Source of the DNA: an uncultured bacterium
Lineage (GTDB): Bacteria > Bacillota > Clostridia > Lachnospirales > Lachnospiraceae
Length of the DNA: 64,000 nt
Direction of reading: 5' to 3'
NCBI GenBank assembly: GCA_948467735.1
Contig: CAOKFN010000007.1
Coordinates: 1-64,000 of the forward strand
In this document: in pieces, positions 42,037 through 51,511 of the stretch
Layout of the letters: the number at the start of each line of letters is the position of its first letter
Position numbering within the stretch: position 1 is the first letter of the stretch
Notes under the pieces: generated by a model
Databases searched by the model: none
What the model was told of the DNA's origin: nothing
What the model saw: only the letters and a program-made list of their open reading frames with translations
Translations under genes and position numbers: made by a program

Positions 42037-43278
42037 ATGGCGCAGAAACGCAATATTATTGTAGGGCAGTCAGGGGGGCCTACCGCGGTGATTAATTCCA
42101 GTCTGGCAGGAGTATATAAGACTGCCAGAGAACGAGGATTTCATAAAGTATATGGAATGCTGCACGGAATTCAGGGCTTGTTGGACGAGCAGTATGTGGA
42201 CCTGTCCACCCAGATTCATTCCGATATGGATATTGAAATATTGAAAAGGACGCCCTCGGCTTTCCTTGGCTCCTGCCGTTACAAGCTGCCGGAGATTCAC
42301 GAGGACGCGGATATTTACGAGAGAATTTTCGAGGTGCTGAACAAGCTGGAGATAGAAGCTTTTATCTATATCGGCGGAAACGATTCCATGGACACGATCA
42401 AGAAATTGTCCGATTATGCCCTTGTGAAAGGACATACTCAGAAGTTTTTGGGCGTGCCCAAGACCATAGATAACGATCTGGCCCTTACGGACCACACGCC
42501 CGGTTTCGGCAGCGCCGCAAAATATATTGCCACATCTACCAAGGAAGTGATTCGGGACGCCACAGGAATGACTTATAATGACAAGGAAGCCGTTACCATC
42601 ATCGAAGTCATGGGACGAAACGCGGGATGGCTGACGGGAGCGGCCGCGCTGGCAAGGACGGAGGAATGCGAGGGGCCTGATTTGATCTATCTGCCGGAAG
42701 TGGTGTTTGATATTGATAAGTTTCTGGCAAAGGTAAAGGAGCTGCTGAAAAAGAAGGAATCCGTGGTGGTTGCCGTGTCGGAGGGGATTAAGATTGCGGA
42801 CGGCAGGTATGTCTGTGAGCTGTCCGGCGGCGCGGATTATGTGGACGCCTTCGGCCATAAACAGCTGCAGGGGACGGCGGCTTATCTGGCGGGCTTTGTG
42901 GGAAGGGAGACGGGATGCAAGACGCGCAGCATTGAGTTTTCCACGCTGCAGAGGAGCGCTTCCCATATGGCTTCCCGTGTGGACGTAAACGAGGCGTTTA
43001 TGGTGGGCGGCGCGGCAGTGAAGGCGGCGGACGAAGGAGACAGCGGCAAAATGGTCGTCATCGACCGTCTTTCCGACGATCCTTATACCAGCGCCGTGGG
43101 CATTTATGACGTTCATCGGATTGCCAATAATGAGAAGGTGATTCCTCGTTCATGGATTAACGAAGAGGGAGATTATGTGACGGAGGAGTTTATCAATTAT
43201 ATTGAGCCGCTGATTCAGGGATTTTATCAGCCCTTTATGGTAAACGGCCTTCCTCAGCATCTGGTTCTTAAGAAATGA
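42037..43278 (+). CDS. 6-phosphofructokinase, PPi-type
   Basis: 413 residues of the phosphofructokinase A fold: VGQSGGPTAVIN at the start, IYIGGNDSMDT (about 109-119) and GVPKTIDNDL. The lysine in PKTIDND and an acidic/polar residue after the glycines in the GG-[DN]-DS motif are characteristic of pyrophosphate-dependent enzymes, whereas ATP enzymes have GGDGS and PGTIDND. It phosphorylates fructose 6-phosphate in glycolysis, reversibly if PPi-dependent. The next gene overlaps its stop by 4 nt (ATGA). Confidence 0.9.
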   Translation: MAQKRNIIVGQSGGPTAVINSSLAGVYKTARERGFHKVYGMLHGIQGLLDEQYVDLSTQIHSDMDIEILKRTPSAFLGSCRYKLPEIHEDADIYERIFEVLNKLEIEAFIYIGGNDSMDTIKKLSDYALVKGHTQKFLGVPKTIDNDLALTDHTPGFGSAAKYIATSTKEVIRDATGMTYNDKEAVTIIEVMGRNAGWLTGAAALARTEECEGPDLIYLPEVVFDIDKFLAKVKELLKKKESVVVAVSEGIKIADGRYVCELSGGADYVDAFGHKQLQGTAAYLAGFVGRETGCKTRSIEFSTLQRSASHMASRVDVNEAFMVGGAAVKAADEGDSGKMVVIDRLSDDPYTSAVGIYDVHRIANNEKVIPRSWINEEGDYVTEEFINYIEPLIQGFYQPFMVNGLPQHLVLKK

Positions 43279-44363
43279 GAAAAGTCGGTGGAAGAATACT
43301 GACGGCGGCAGGCATTGTGATTCTGGCTGCCGTCGTCTGGTTTTCACATAGAAGAGTTCCTTTTATGATGGACGATCTCTGGTACGGTACCAATCTTGCC
43401 ACGGGAGAGCCGCTTGGGAGCATATTCGATATCCTTGAGAGTCAGGCATGGCATTTCATGAACTGGGGAGGGCGGTGCGTGACCCACGGCCTTCTGCAGA
43501 TTACATTGATGTCAGGAGAATTTGCCGCGGATATGATGAATATGGCGGCGCTTTTGCTGCTGGGATGGATGATTTGCGTGACGGCGGACTGCAGGAAGCC
43601 ATTTTGGTTTCTGCTCGCCGTCTCTTTGGTGATTGCGCTGAATCCGAATGTGAAGATGAGCATGTTTTGGCAGGCGGGGACGGTCAATTATGTCTATTCC
43701 ACGGCGTGGATTTTCCTCTTCCTGCGGCAGTACCTTGGACAAGCCGCGGAGCCGGAGAGGAAAGCGCCCGCGTTCATCGATGTTTGGATGCTTCCGCTGG
43801 GGCTGATGGCGGGCTGGAGCAATGAAAATATGGGACCGGCCAGTATGGTTATCAGCCTTGCCGCCACAATATATCTTGTCAAAATATGGCATGTCCGGCT
43901 GCGCCCATGGATGGTATCCGGAATTGTGACAAGTCTGGCGGGGAGTATTTTAGTGATTGCGGCACCGGGAAATTTTGTCAGAAAGGCCGCCATTGAAGAA
44001 AAAGTGTTGGGAGAGCTTCTCTACGACCGTTTTATTTCCATGCTTCGGGCCGGGGCGGATTTTTTATTTCCGGCGGCGGTTCTGCTGGCGGCGGTTCTGC
44101 TGATTTGGACGGTATGGCTGAAACAAAGACTCTGCCCGGCGCAGTGGATGCTCCTTGGGCTGGCGGCGCTATCTTATGGGGCCATGGCGCTGTCCCCCCA
44201 TTATCCGGACAGGGCGGCCTTCGGAACGATGGTGACATGCATTGCGCTGAGCTTGTCTCTGCTGAAAGGTATTTTGAGGGAGATGGAGGGCTTAAAGCGC
44301 TATGTGCCATGGATGGCGCTGGGGTATTGGTGCTATGCGGTTTATGCGCTGTGGAGTATGTGA
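43275..44363 (+). CDS. polytopic membrane protein, DUF6056-like
   Basis: 362 residues with about nine to ten predicted membrane helices. The first loop has MMDDLWYG and later HFMNWGGRCVTHGLLQ; an acidic pair after TM1 followed by a W-x-GR motif is found in DUF6056 and other GT-C-like membrane glycosyltransferase relatives, so transfer of sugars from a lipid carrier is possible but unproven. It overlaps the phosphofructokinase stop by 4 nt, so it is translationally coupled to a glycolytic gene, an unusual pairing. Confidence 0.7.
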   Translation: MRKVGGRILTAAGIVILAAVVWFSHRRVPFMMDDLWYGTNLATGEPLGSIFDILESQAWHFMNWGGRCVTHGLLQITLMSGEFAADMMNMAALLLLGWMICVTADCRKPFWFLLAVSLVIALNPNVKMSMFWQAGTVNYVYSTAWIFLFLRQYLGQAAEPERKAPAFIDVWMLPLGLMAGWSNENMGPASMVISLAATIYLVKIWHVRLRPWMVSGIVTSLAGSILVIAAPGNFVRKAAIEEKVLGELLYDRFISMLRAGADFLFPAAVLLAAVLLIWTVWLKQRLCPAQWMLLGLAALSYGAMALSPHYPDRAAFGTMVTCIALSLSLLKGILREMEGLKRYVPWMALGYWCYAVYALWSM

Positions 44364-44398
44364 AAGGGATGCGCCGAGAACCATGCGGGCGGGATGTG

Positions 44399-44656
44399 TG
44401 AAAAAGCCGTGCCGCGTGTCAAGGGAACGGCAGCGCTGCGGAGGATGGGAATAGCAGTGTTATGAGATGAGAACAACAGTGCTGCGGAGAATAGGAATAG
44501 AGAGCGCTGTGCAGCATGGGAATAGCAGTGTTATGGGATGAGAACAACCGTGCTGCGGAGAATAGGAATAGAGAGCGCTGTGCAGCATGGGAATAGCAGT
44601 GTTATGGGATGGGAATGGCCGTGCCGTGAGCAAGGGAACGGCAGTGCTGTGGAGAA
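44399..44656. repeat. minisatellite: ~24-bp units in 71-bp higher-order repeats
   Basis: Non-coding array of about ten degenerate 22-25 bp units of the form GGGAAYRGCAGTGCTGYGGAGAAT. Three-unit blocks repeat with an exact 71-bp period (starts 44466, 44537, 44608). The first two units (from 44399) resemble the last two (44608-44655), so duplication happened at two levels. Fills the gap between two membrane-protein genes. Confidence 0.85.
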
Positions 44657-44668
44657 TGAGAGTGACAT

Positions 44669-45424
44669 ATGCAGTGGGGTACGCAGATGAAAAAGGTGCT
44701 TGGAAAGGTTTCGCTTAACTGGATATGGATTCTGCTGTCGGCGGCGACACTGGCATTCGCATGCCTGACGCTCCATGATATGCAGACTTCGGAGGGAGTG
44801 GGATTGTACTTGTCCATGCAGGCAGGGAAAGGCTCACAGGGGCTGTTTGACGTGCTGGTGGACGGGGCGGGAATGCTGTGTCTGTCCGCGGTTATTTTAC
44901 TGCCATGCATGGCATCCGGATATCGCCGTCCGGATTCCTTCCTGCGCCTTTTGTCCGCGTATCTTGCCTTCCTGCCCACAATCAGCCTTGCGTCTCTGGC
45001 GCATCTTTTGGACGGAAGCGTGGAGATCGGGGTCAGCGGTGCGGTGCGGGCCGGGAACTGGGAGGAAGCGTTCAGGGAAGGGCTGGGCGGAAATGTCTTT
45101 CTGCTGGCGGCAGGAGTCCCGCTGTTGATTCTGGCGGAGGGACTGTTGAAAGAAGGGGCGCAGACAAGTGCCTGCAAAAAATTATCTCGGCGGCTTTTGG
45201 CAGGGATATGCGGCGGGGGACTTCTGCTTGGGGCAATATTTTTCCCGGCGCTGACGGAACAGTGTTCTTATTTTTTTCATTATCTGATACTCATATACGG
45301 TTTTGCGGCGTGGGAAAGGCTGTATGAGAGGGAACCGAAGCTGAAAATTTGGGGAATGATTCTCTTCGGCATTTTCTGGCTGAGAGGGATGTATCGAATG
45401 ATAGAGGTGATGAGCCTGCATTAA
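44669..45424 (+). CDS. hypothetical polytopic membrane protein
   Basis: 251 residues (or 245 from the ATG at 44687, MKKVLGKVSLNWIW). Six hydrophobic segments are visible, e.g. WIWILLSAATLAFACLTL, LCLSAVILLPCMASG, FLLAAGVPLLILAEGLL. No family recognised. Neither candidate start has a strong RBS; the minisatellite ends directly upstream and may have displaced the original promoter. It may be functionally linked to the similar-size DUF6056-like protein upstream, but that is only proximity. Confidence 0.65.
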   Translation: MQWGTQMKKVLGKVSLNWIWILLSAATLAFACLTLHDMQTSEGVGLYLSMQAGKGSQGLFDVLVDGAGMLCLSAVILLPCMASGYRRPDSFLRLLSAYLAFLPTISLASLAHLLDGSVEIGVSGAVRAGNWEEAFREGLGGNVFLLAAGVPLLILAEGLLKEGAQTSACKKLSRRLLAGICGGGLLLGAIFFPALTEQCSYFFHYLILIYGFAAWERLYEREPKLKIWGMILFGIFWLRGMYRMIEVMSLH

Positions 45425-45537
45425 AGGCTCATGTACGGTAAAGGAGCAGGCAGCCGAAAAGAAGAGATAGACTGCCAATTTTGGGGAATGAAGTGCTATA
45501 ATAAAGCCATCGACAAATCGGGATTTGCGGGTGTGGT

Positions 45538-45741
45538 ATGAATTTTGAAAAAATGTATTTGGAAGAGGATTTATTTCCTAGAGAGATAACCTTGTATGAA
45601 AAGAGAGATTATGGTTTTTTGTTTTATAACGAGGAGAATAAAGATTCTTTTGACTCCGCCGTCGGCGGGAGGGGATTTGATTCGGGCGAAGTTTTGCGGC
45701 GGCTGGAATGCCGACGGCAGGAGGGGCATATATTGTACTAA
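45538..45741 (+). CDS. small hypothetical protein, possibly a truncated acetyltransferase
   Basis: 67 residues. The first 40 (MNFEKMYLEEDLFPREITLY, then KRDYGFLFYNEENKDSFDS) look like the conserved start of a longer clostridial protein, possibly a GNAT-type enzyme; after FDS the sequence changes character (GGRGFDSGEVLRRLECRRQE) and ends. A GCCGTCGGCGGG palindrome sits exactly at this junction (45659-45670), suggesting an insertion or deletion there. Likely a broken gene. A TATAAT lies about 45 nt upstream. Confidence 0.45.
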   Translation: MNFEKMYLEEDLFPREITLYEKRDYGFLFYNEENKDSFDSAVGGRGFDSGEVLRRLECRRQEGHILY

Positions 45742-45767
45742 GAGAAGCGTAAGAAGCGGGATATAAT

Positions 45768-46469
45768 ATGAAGAAGGTTATAACAGCATTCCTACTATTC
45801 GATTTTGTGGCAGGCCTGCTGTTTTTGAGTTTTTATGGGATGCGCAGCAAGGCGGTGGCGGCGGACAGCGGTCTGATGAGGATTGTGGATGCGGAAATCG
45901 AAGAGGATAGAGAGGTGCGCAAGATTGCGATTACCTTTGACGACGGGCCCCACCCCTGCTATACGGAGCAGCTGCTGGACGGATTAAAAGAGAGGGGCAT
46001 CCACGCCACTTTTTTTGTGACGGGGGAGCATGCGCAGCTGCATCCGGAAATTATAACAAGAATGAGGGAAGAGGGGCATCTGGTGGGCAACCATACATAC
46101 AGCCATATCCAGCTGACGAAGAGCAACCGTGATGCGTTCAAGGAAGAGCTGATTAAAACCAATGAGATTTTGAAGGAAATTACGGGGGAGGAAATACAGT
46201 ATGTGCGTCCTCCGTATGGTTCTTGGGATAAGGCTTTTGAGAAGGAATTGAACATGTTCCCTGTGCTCTGGACGGTGGATCCTTTGGACTGGTGTTCCAA
46301 AAACGTGGACTGCATTACGGAGAAGATTGTCAGCAAAACCGGGGAGAACGATATTATTTTGATGCATGATTATTATGAGACCTCCGTGACGGCGGCGCTG
46401 AAGGCCATTGACGAACTGTTGGAGGAGGGGTATACCTTTGTGACGGTGGAGGAGATTTTGTTTGATTGA
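45768..46469 (+). CDS. polysaccharide deacetylase (NodB domain)
   Basis: 233 residues. N-terminal signal anchor (about 3-22) then a NodB homology domain: motif 1 ITFDDGPH, motif 2 HLVGNHTYSH (H-x-x-x-H zinc ligands), motif 3 RPPYGS, motif 4 WTVDPLDW, motif 5 ILMHDYYE. These are the metal and catalytic residues of carbohydrate esterase family 4, which remove N-acetyl groups from peptidoglycan or chitin-like polymers. Acts outside the membrane. It follows the small ORF by 26 nt. Confidence 0.92.
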   Translation: MKKVITAFLLFDFVAGLLFLSFYGMRSKAVAADSGLMRIVDAEIEEDREVRKIAITFDDGPHPCYTEQLLDGLKERGIHATFFVTGEHAQLHPEIITRMREEGHLVGNHTYSHIQLTKSNRDAFKEELIKTNEILKEITGEEIQYVRPPYGSWDKAFEKELNMFPVLWTVDPLDWCSKNVDCITEKIVSKTGENDIILMHDYYETSVTAALKAIDELLEEGYTFVTVEEILFD

Positions 46470-46747
46470 GAACGAAATGACAATGATAAAAGTGTATGAT
46501 TAAACATGTAGTGAAAATATAAGGGATGCTAATATGATGATACTACATAACACCAGAATTTATCGTACTGCACTGGTTAAACGTATATGGCTGGCGTTAT
46601 GTAGTCAGGTTCCTCGGAAATTTTAACTGTTAAGCAGTAAAAACTAAGAGAAAAAATAGGATGAATGGTATTGAAAATTAAAAAAATAGTGATAATATAT
46701 ACATAAGAGACGGTATGGTGAGATAAAATCTCATAAGGAGGAACGTC
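46470..46747. other. AT-rich intergenic stretch before the RloAB pair
   Basis: No gene. Very AT-rich compared with the genes on its left, matching the composition of the following two genes and marking the likely left edge of a transferred island. Confidence 0.5.
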
Positions 46748-47995
46748 ATGATATGTCAGTTTGCGTTTGAAAATTATAAAGCTTTTAAGAATGAGGCAGT
46801 ACTGGATTTTTCTCCGGAAAGAATTGGCGAACATGAGAGCAGTTTAATTGTGGACGAAGGCAGCAGGGAAAAGGTGATACCTGTCATAGCGATTTACGGG
46901 CCTAATGGGGGAGGAAAGTCAACGGTACTTGAGGCCTTGGGTTTTTTAAGAGATACGATACTTCGCGTTATTATTTTAACAAAACTCCATGATGATGAAG
47001 AGAAATATGAGCTGGCTGTACGCAAATGGTCTTCCATCACATCTAGGGAAATATATTATAAACTGTCTCCCGAATTTGAAAACCTGCCGACAAAATTTGA
47101 TATTATGTTTTGCGCGGCAGGAAGCAAAATCCGTTATCAGCTTTCCATGCTGAAAAATGAGATAGTGCAGGAAAATCTGTATGTGCAGGGAGCGGATATG
47201 AATGAGGTATCGTTGATTTTTGAACGTTCAAAGGACGAGTGCATTTTAGGAGAGGAAATAGAAGATATTGCAGTGGAAAAAGTAAATGACGCCATGCCTC
47301 TTCTTTCGCATATTGCGATTAATTATGATATAAAAACGATTGACATGGTTGTTAAGTGGTTTTTAAGTATTGAAACGCTCAATTATAATAATCCTCAAAG
47401 AGAAAAGAAATTGGTGCTGCCTAAGTCAAGCAGTAAGCGAAAGAGGCTTTTTAGAATGCTGGAAGAAATGGACATATTAATTAAAGATATACGAGTGCAG
47501 AAGGACTTGGATGGGAATATAGAAAATGTGTACACAAAACATATAATGGAAAACGGTGAAATGTGCGAACTCCCGCTGGAAGAAGAATCCGGCGGGACGA
47601 TAAAACTGCTCAGCTGCCTTGTCAAGATAAACAGCTGTTTGGAAGAGGGGAATTTGTTGATTGCAGACGAATTAGACGCAAAATTACATCCGAAGCTTTT
47701 GCGGTATATCATAGGATTATTTACAGATCCGCATAGCAATAAAAAAGGCGCTCAGCTGTTGCTGACCTCGCATGATATTACAACCATGAATCATGATGTA
47801 TTTCGCAGGGATGAAATTTGGTTTTGTGCTAAAAATCCATTTGGAGCGTCCAAATTGTATTCCTTATCCTCTTTCCGCAAAGAAGACGGAACAATGATAA
47901 GAAATGATGAGGCTTATGGAAAGCGTTATATTGAGGGACGATATGGGGCGGATCCATATATACGGAGAATCATGGACTGGGAGGACAGCGAATGA
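46748..47995 (+). CDS. RloA/AbiLi-like AAA ATPase
   Basis: 415 residues. Walker A IYGPNGGGKST (about 54-64), Walker B LLIADELDAKLHP (about 305), H-loop LLLTSHD. The opening FAFENYKAFKNEAVLDFSPE is typical of the AAA_15/21 type (SMC/ABC-like) ATPases of RloA, AbiLi and AriA. It overlaps a RloB-like gene by 4 nt (ATGA). RloA/RloB corresponds to AbiL, a two-gene abortive phage-infection system first described in lactococci, so a defence role is likely. AAGGAGG precedes the ATG. Composition is more AT-rich than flanking genes, suggesting horizontal transfer. Confidence 0.85.
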   Translation: MICQFAFENYKAFKNEAVLDFSPERIGEHESSLIVDEGSREKVIPVIAIYGPNGGGKSTVLEALGFLRDTILRVIILTKLHDDEEKYELAVRKWSSITSREIYYKLSPEFENLPTKFDIMFCAAGSKIRYQLSMLKNEIVQENLYVQGADMNEVSLIFERSKDECILGEEIEDIAVEKVNDAMPLLSHIAINYDIKTIDMVVKWFLSIETLNYNNPQREKKLVLPKSSSKRKRLFRMLEEMDILIKDIRVQKDLDGNIENVYTKHIMENGEMCELPLEEESGGTIKLLSCLVKINSCLEEGNLLIADELDAKLHPKLLRYIIGLFTDPHSNKKGAQLLLTSHDITTMNHDVFRRDEIWFCAKNPFGASKLYSLSSFRKEDGTMIRNDEAYGKRYIEGRYGADPYIRRIMDWEDSE

Positions 47996-48666
47996 GCCTC
48001 AAACCAAAGAAATATAGTGAGCTGAAACGGGAACAGTCAGAACTTAAGGAAAAAATGCAAAAGAAGAAAAAGGAAATAAATGATGAACTGCCGCATTATA
48101 CTTATATTGTAAGCGAAGGAACCAAAACAGAACCATATTATTTTGAATCAATAGCCCAAAAGATCAATGAAAAATATAGAGAGTTTTCGACGGGAAGATT
48201 TATTTTTGTGGAGGGGACGGGAAGAAATACAAAGGGGCTGCTGGAATATGCCAGAAAAACTGTAGATAAGAAATTTCCACAGGCAGAGGTAGTGTGGCTG
48301 GTATATGACAAAGATGATTTTCCATTGGATAATTTTGATAATACGCAATACAGTGCGGAAGAAAAAACGGATGTGCGGGAATATCGTGCGGCGTGGTCAA
48401 ATGAATGTATTGAGTTGTGGTTTCTTCTGCACTTTCAAGAATTGTCTGTTAATGTTGGGAGGGAAAGATACAGGGAGCTTTTAAAGGGATATTGTGGATA
48501 TGAAAAGAATATGAAGAATATCTTTGAGATTCTTCAGCCAAGTATTAATGTCGCCGCAGTACGTGCGAAACGTCAATATGAATCGTATGGCGACATTGCG
48601 CCGTCTCAAAAGTGTCCTGCTACAAGAGTTTACCAGCTTATTGAAGAATTGCAAAAATACTTATAG
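47992..48666 (+). CDS. RloB-like protein (AbiLii-like)
   Basis: 224 residues. Residues about 38-60 (YIVSEGTKTEPYYFESIAQK), a central VVWLVYDKDDF, and SNECIELWFLLHFQ are the conserved blocks of the RloB family, which has a Toprim-like arrangement of acidic residues (E in SEGTKTE, D-x-D in YDKDD). This predicts a nuclease effector controlled by the ATPase encoded just upstream. The first 30 residues are highly charged (KKKKEINDE). Confidence 0.85.
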   Translation: MSLKPKKYSELKREQSELKEKMQKKKKEINDELPHYTYIVSEGTKTEPYYFESIAQKINEKYREFSTGRFIFVEGTGRNTKGLLEYARKTVDKKFPQAEVVWLVYDKDDFPLDNFDNTQYSAEEKTDVREYRAAWSNECIELWFLLHFQELSVNVGRERYRELLKGYCGYEKNMKNIFEILQPSINVAAVRAKRQYESYGDIAPSQKCPATRVYQLIEELQKYL

Positions 48667-48829
48667 CTGTTGGAAGAATCATTGTTTGGGAACATGCGCA
48701 TGGACGTCAGGGACATTTGTAAAAGTGGCGTGAGTTTGAACGAAAATGTATCAGGACATGTCTGCAAATCGCCGCTTTGGGATTGGATAAGGAAGAATGG
48801 TTTCCGTCCCACCGGAAAGGAGAAGCAAA

Positions 48830-50524
48830 ATGCTCAGACTATCTGGCAAACCGGTCTATCAAGGGATTGCGCTGGGCCCGGCGCTGGTGCTAAAAAACAA
48901 TGCGCAACAGGTAAAGAGAACAAAAATTTCAGATGTACACAGGGAAATCATGAGATTTAATCAGGCCGCAGTGGAGTCCAAGAGGCAGCTTCGGGACTTA
49001 TATGAGAAGGCAATGAAGGAAGCGGGGGAGGCGGGCGCGGCTATTTTCGAGATACATCGGATGCTGCTGGAGGACGAGACGTATCTGGAGGCCGTTTACA
49101 GCATCATCCGCACGGAGCTGGCAAACGCCGAGTATGCCGCCGCCGCCGCGGGAGACAAGCTTTCCGAAATGTTTGCCGCTATGGACGACGATTATATGAA
49201 GGCAAGGGCGTCGGACGTGAAGGATATTTCCGACCGTCTGATTAGAAATCTCACAGGCGGGGAAGAAGGGGATTTTACGGTTACGGAACCGACTGTGATT
49301 GTGGCCGATGACTTGACCCCAAGCCAGATAATGCGGATGGATAGAGAAAAAATTCTGGCATTGGTGACGGTTCATGGTTCCGTCAATTCCCATACGGCGA
49401 TTCTGGCAAGGATGATGAATATTCCGGCGCTGATCGGCGTTTTTATGAATCCGGAAGAAATTCATTCCGGTATGGAGGTGATTGTAGACGGATTTCGTGG
49501 AGAAGTTATCTTTGAGCCTTCGGAAGAGATGCGCGCGGACGCCGAGAAGAGAATGAAGGAAGAGCGGGAAAAGAGGGTTCTTCTACAGACATTAAAGGGC
49601 AGGGAAACGGTGACTCTCGATGGCAGATCCGTCCATATATGCGCCAACATCGGAAGCGTAGATGATGTGGGCCTCGTATTGGAAAATGACGCCGACGGCA
49701 TCGGATTGTTCCGAAGTGAATTTCTGTATCTTGGGAAAACGAATTATCCCACGGAAGAAGAGCAGTTTCAGGCATACAGGCAGGCGGTGCGCCGGATGGC
49801 GGGCAAAAGGGTGATTATCCGTACTCTGGACGTGGGCGCGGATAAACAGGCGGAATATTTTCATCTGGAAAAGGAGGAGAATCCGGCCATGGGATATCGG
49901 GCCATCCGCATCTGCCTGAAAGAGCCGGAGATATTTAAAACACAGCTTCGGGCATTGCTTCGCGCGGCAGTGTTCGGTAATCTGGCTGTTATGTACCCCA
50001 TGATTACATCCGTGGAGGAGGTGGAAAAGATTTATGCCATTGGGGCGGAAGTGAAAGCAGAGCTTGAGGCGGAAGGAATACCCTGTAGAATGCCCCAACA
50101 GGGTATCATGATCGAGACTCCGGCGGCGGTGATGATAAGCGACGAGCTGGCGGAAATGGTAGATTTTTTCAGCATCGGAACGAATGATCTGACACAGTAT
50201 ACGCTGGCTGTTGACAGGCAGAATGAGAAATTGGACGAGTTCTATCATCCGCGCCATAAAGCTATTTTCAAAATGATTCGGATGGTGGTGGAACATGGGC
50301 ATAAGGCCGGGATTTGGGTCGGAATCTGCGGGGAATTGGGCGCCGATCCGGAGCTTACGGAAACCTTCGTGCGAATGGGGGTGGATGAATTGTCAGTGGC
50401 GCCTTCCATGGTATTGAAATTGAGAAAGATAGTTCGGGAAATGCGCGTCGTGGAAGAGGGGGAAGATTCGGGATCATCACAGCCCGTTTCCCGGAATTTT
50501 GGTCAGAAATATCCCGCTTCGTAA
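48830..50524 (+). CDS. ptsI: PTS phosphoenolpyruvate-protein phosphotransferase (enzyme I)
   Basis: 564 residues from ATG 48830 (AAAGGAGAAG upstream). N-terminal domain with the phosphorylated histidine H188 in SVNSHTAIL, followed by the PEP-binding domain with GIGLFRSEFLYL, IRTLDVGADK, FFSIGTNDLTQY and the active-site cysteine C500 in GICGELG. It takes phosphate from PEP and passes it to HPr. The segment before H188 reads VTVHGSVNSH instead of the common GGxTSH. No HPr or sugar permease is adjacent. Confidence 0.95.
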   Translation: MLRLSGKPVYQGIALGPALVLKNNAQQVKRTKISDVHREIMRFNQAAVESKRQLRDLYEKAMKEAGEAGAAIFEIHRMLLEDETYLEAVYSIIRTELANAEYAAAAAGDKLSEMFAAMDDDYMKARASDVKDISDRLIRNLTGGEEGDFTVTEPTVIVADDLTPSQIMRMDREKILALVTVHGSVNSHTAILARMMNIPALIGVFMNPEEIHSGMEVIVDGFRGEVIFEPSEEMRADAEKRMKEEREKRVLLQTLKGRETVTLDGRSVHICANIGSVDDVGLVLENDADGIGLFRSEFLYLGKTNYPTEEEQFQAYRQAVRRMAGKRVIIRTLDVGADKQAEYFHLEKEENPAMGYRAIRICLKEPEIFKTQLRALLRAAVFGNLAVMYPMITSVEEVEKIYAIGAEVKAELEAEGIPCRMPQQGIMIETPAAVMISDELAEMVDFFSIGTNDLTQYTLAVDRQNEKLDEFYHPRHKAIFKMIRMVVEHGHKAGIWVGICGELGADPELTETFVRMGVDELSVAPSMVLKLRKIVREMRVVEEGEDSGSSQPVSRNFGQKYPAS

Positions 50525-50538
50525 AACATGTCTTATGT

Positions 50539-51309
50539 TTAGCTTTTTGAACGCTTCCTGACGGCCCTGAACTGAATTCTTACATAGTCCACTGTCCAGC
50601 GGCCATCCCGGCAGAGCCTGTCCCTTAAACGGGAAACGGCGTCTGCAATGATCTCTTCTTTTAAAGATTCCTCCATGCCCTCAAAGGGCTTTTTGACGAA
50701 CATGCGGATCCAGTCCGCAAGACCGTCCGGCCCGTTCTGAGGCGTGGGCCTGTCAAAGAGCGCCGCGTACTCTATCCGAAAGCCTGCTTTCTCAAGCATC
50801 GGCGCATACTGGCCGATTGTGGGAAAATAGAATACTCTTCGGTATCCCAGCCCGCGATGGGAAAAGCACTGCTCCAATGTCCCATGGACGGTTTCCGCGC
50901 ACCCGGAGCCGCCGAATTCGCATACCAGCTCTCCGCCCGGTTTCAGGCTGCGGCAGATATTTGACAGCATTTCCTGCTGGTCTTTTTCATCGACCCAGTG
51001 GAATACGGCATTTGAGAAAACCACATCCGCCTCTTCCGCCAGATGGAAGGTGACGGCGTTCCCTTTGATAAAATTTATGTCAGGATGTTCCTTTTTTGCC
51101 AGCCGCAGCATCTCTTCCGAGTCATCTATCCCGGTCACGGTGTAGCCCTTTTGGGCAATCCTGCCAGTAAGCGAACCGCTGCCGCAGCCTAAATCTATTA
51201 CGCTGCTTCCCGGCGGTTTTGTGATCAGGCCGATCACTGCCTCGCCATAGGCGGGAACAAATGAAAAATTCTTTTTATAGCTGGCGGCATCCCATGTGAT
51301 ATTCGGCAT
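50539..51309 (-). CDS. class I SAM-dependent methyltransferase
   Basis: 256 residues. Motif I VIDLGCGSGSLTG binds S-adenosylmethionine; then GIDDSEEML, DVVFSNAVFHWV and LKPGGELVCEF. The HWV...GG pattern and length resemble trans-aconitate methyltransferase (Tam) and related small-molecule enzymes. Substrate not determinable. Convergent with ptsI; own promoter at 51379-51407. Confidence 0.85.
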   Translation of the reverse strand: MPNITWDAASYKKNFSFVPAYGEAVIGLITKPPGSSVIDLGCGSGSLTGRIAQKGYTVTGIDDSEEMLRLAKKEHPDINFIKGNAVTFHLAEEADVVFSNAVFHWVDEKDQQEMLSNICRSLKPGGELVCEFGGSGCAETVHGTLEQCFSHRGLGYRRVFYFPTIGQYAPMLEKAGFRIEYAALFDRPTPQNGPDGLADWIRMFVKKPFEGMEESLKEEIIADAVSRLRDRLCRDGRWTVDYVRIQFRAVRKRSKS

Positions 51310-51378
51310 GGCGGCATCCTCCGTCTTCTTGTTTTTTGATAATGGGGCCTATGTCTGTTTCCATTATTTCTATGTCTG

Positions 51379-51407
51379 ATTATAGAATATATGCTCTCTG
51401 TTGACAA
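51379..51407 (-). promoter_or_regulatory. promoter of the methyltransferase gene
   Basis: Minus strand TTGTCA (51407-51402), 17-bp spacer, TATAAT (51384-51379). Confidence 0.7.
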
Positions 51408-51511
51408 GATATATTTATAAATGGTGTTGTACACTTTTTGGCAGCGATTTATGAACAAGGAATTGATATATATTCAAATAGAACTAAGGAAGCTTTTTCA
51501 TGAAAACATGA

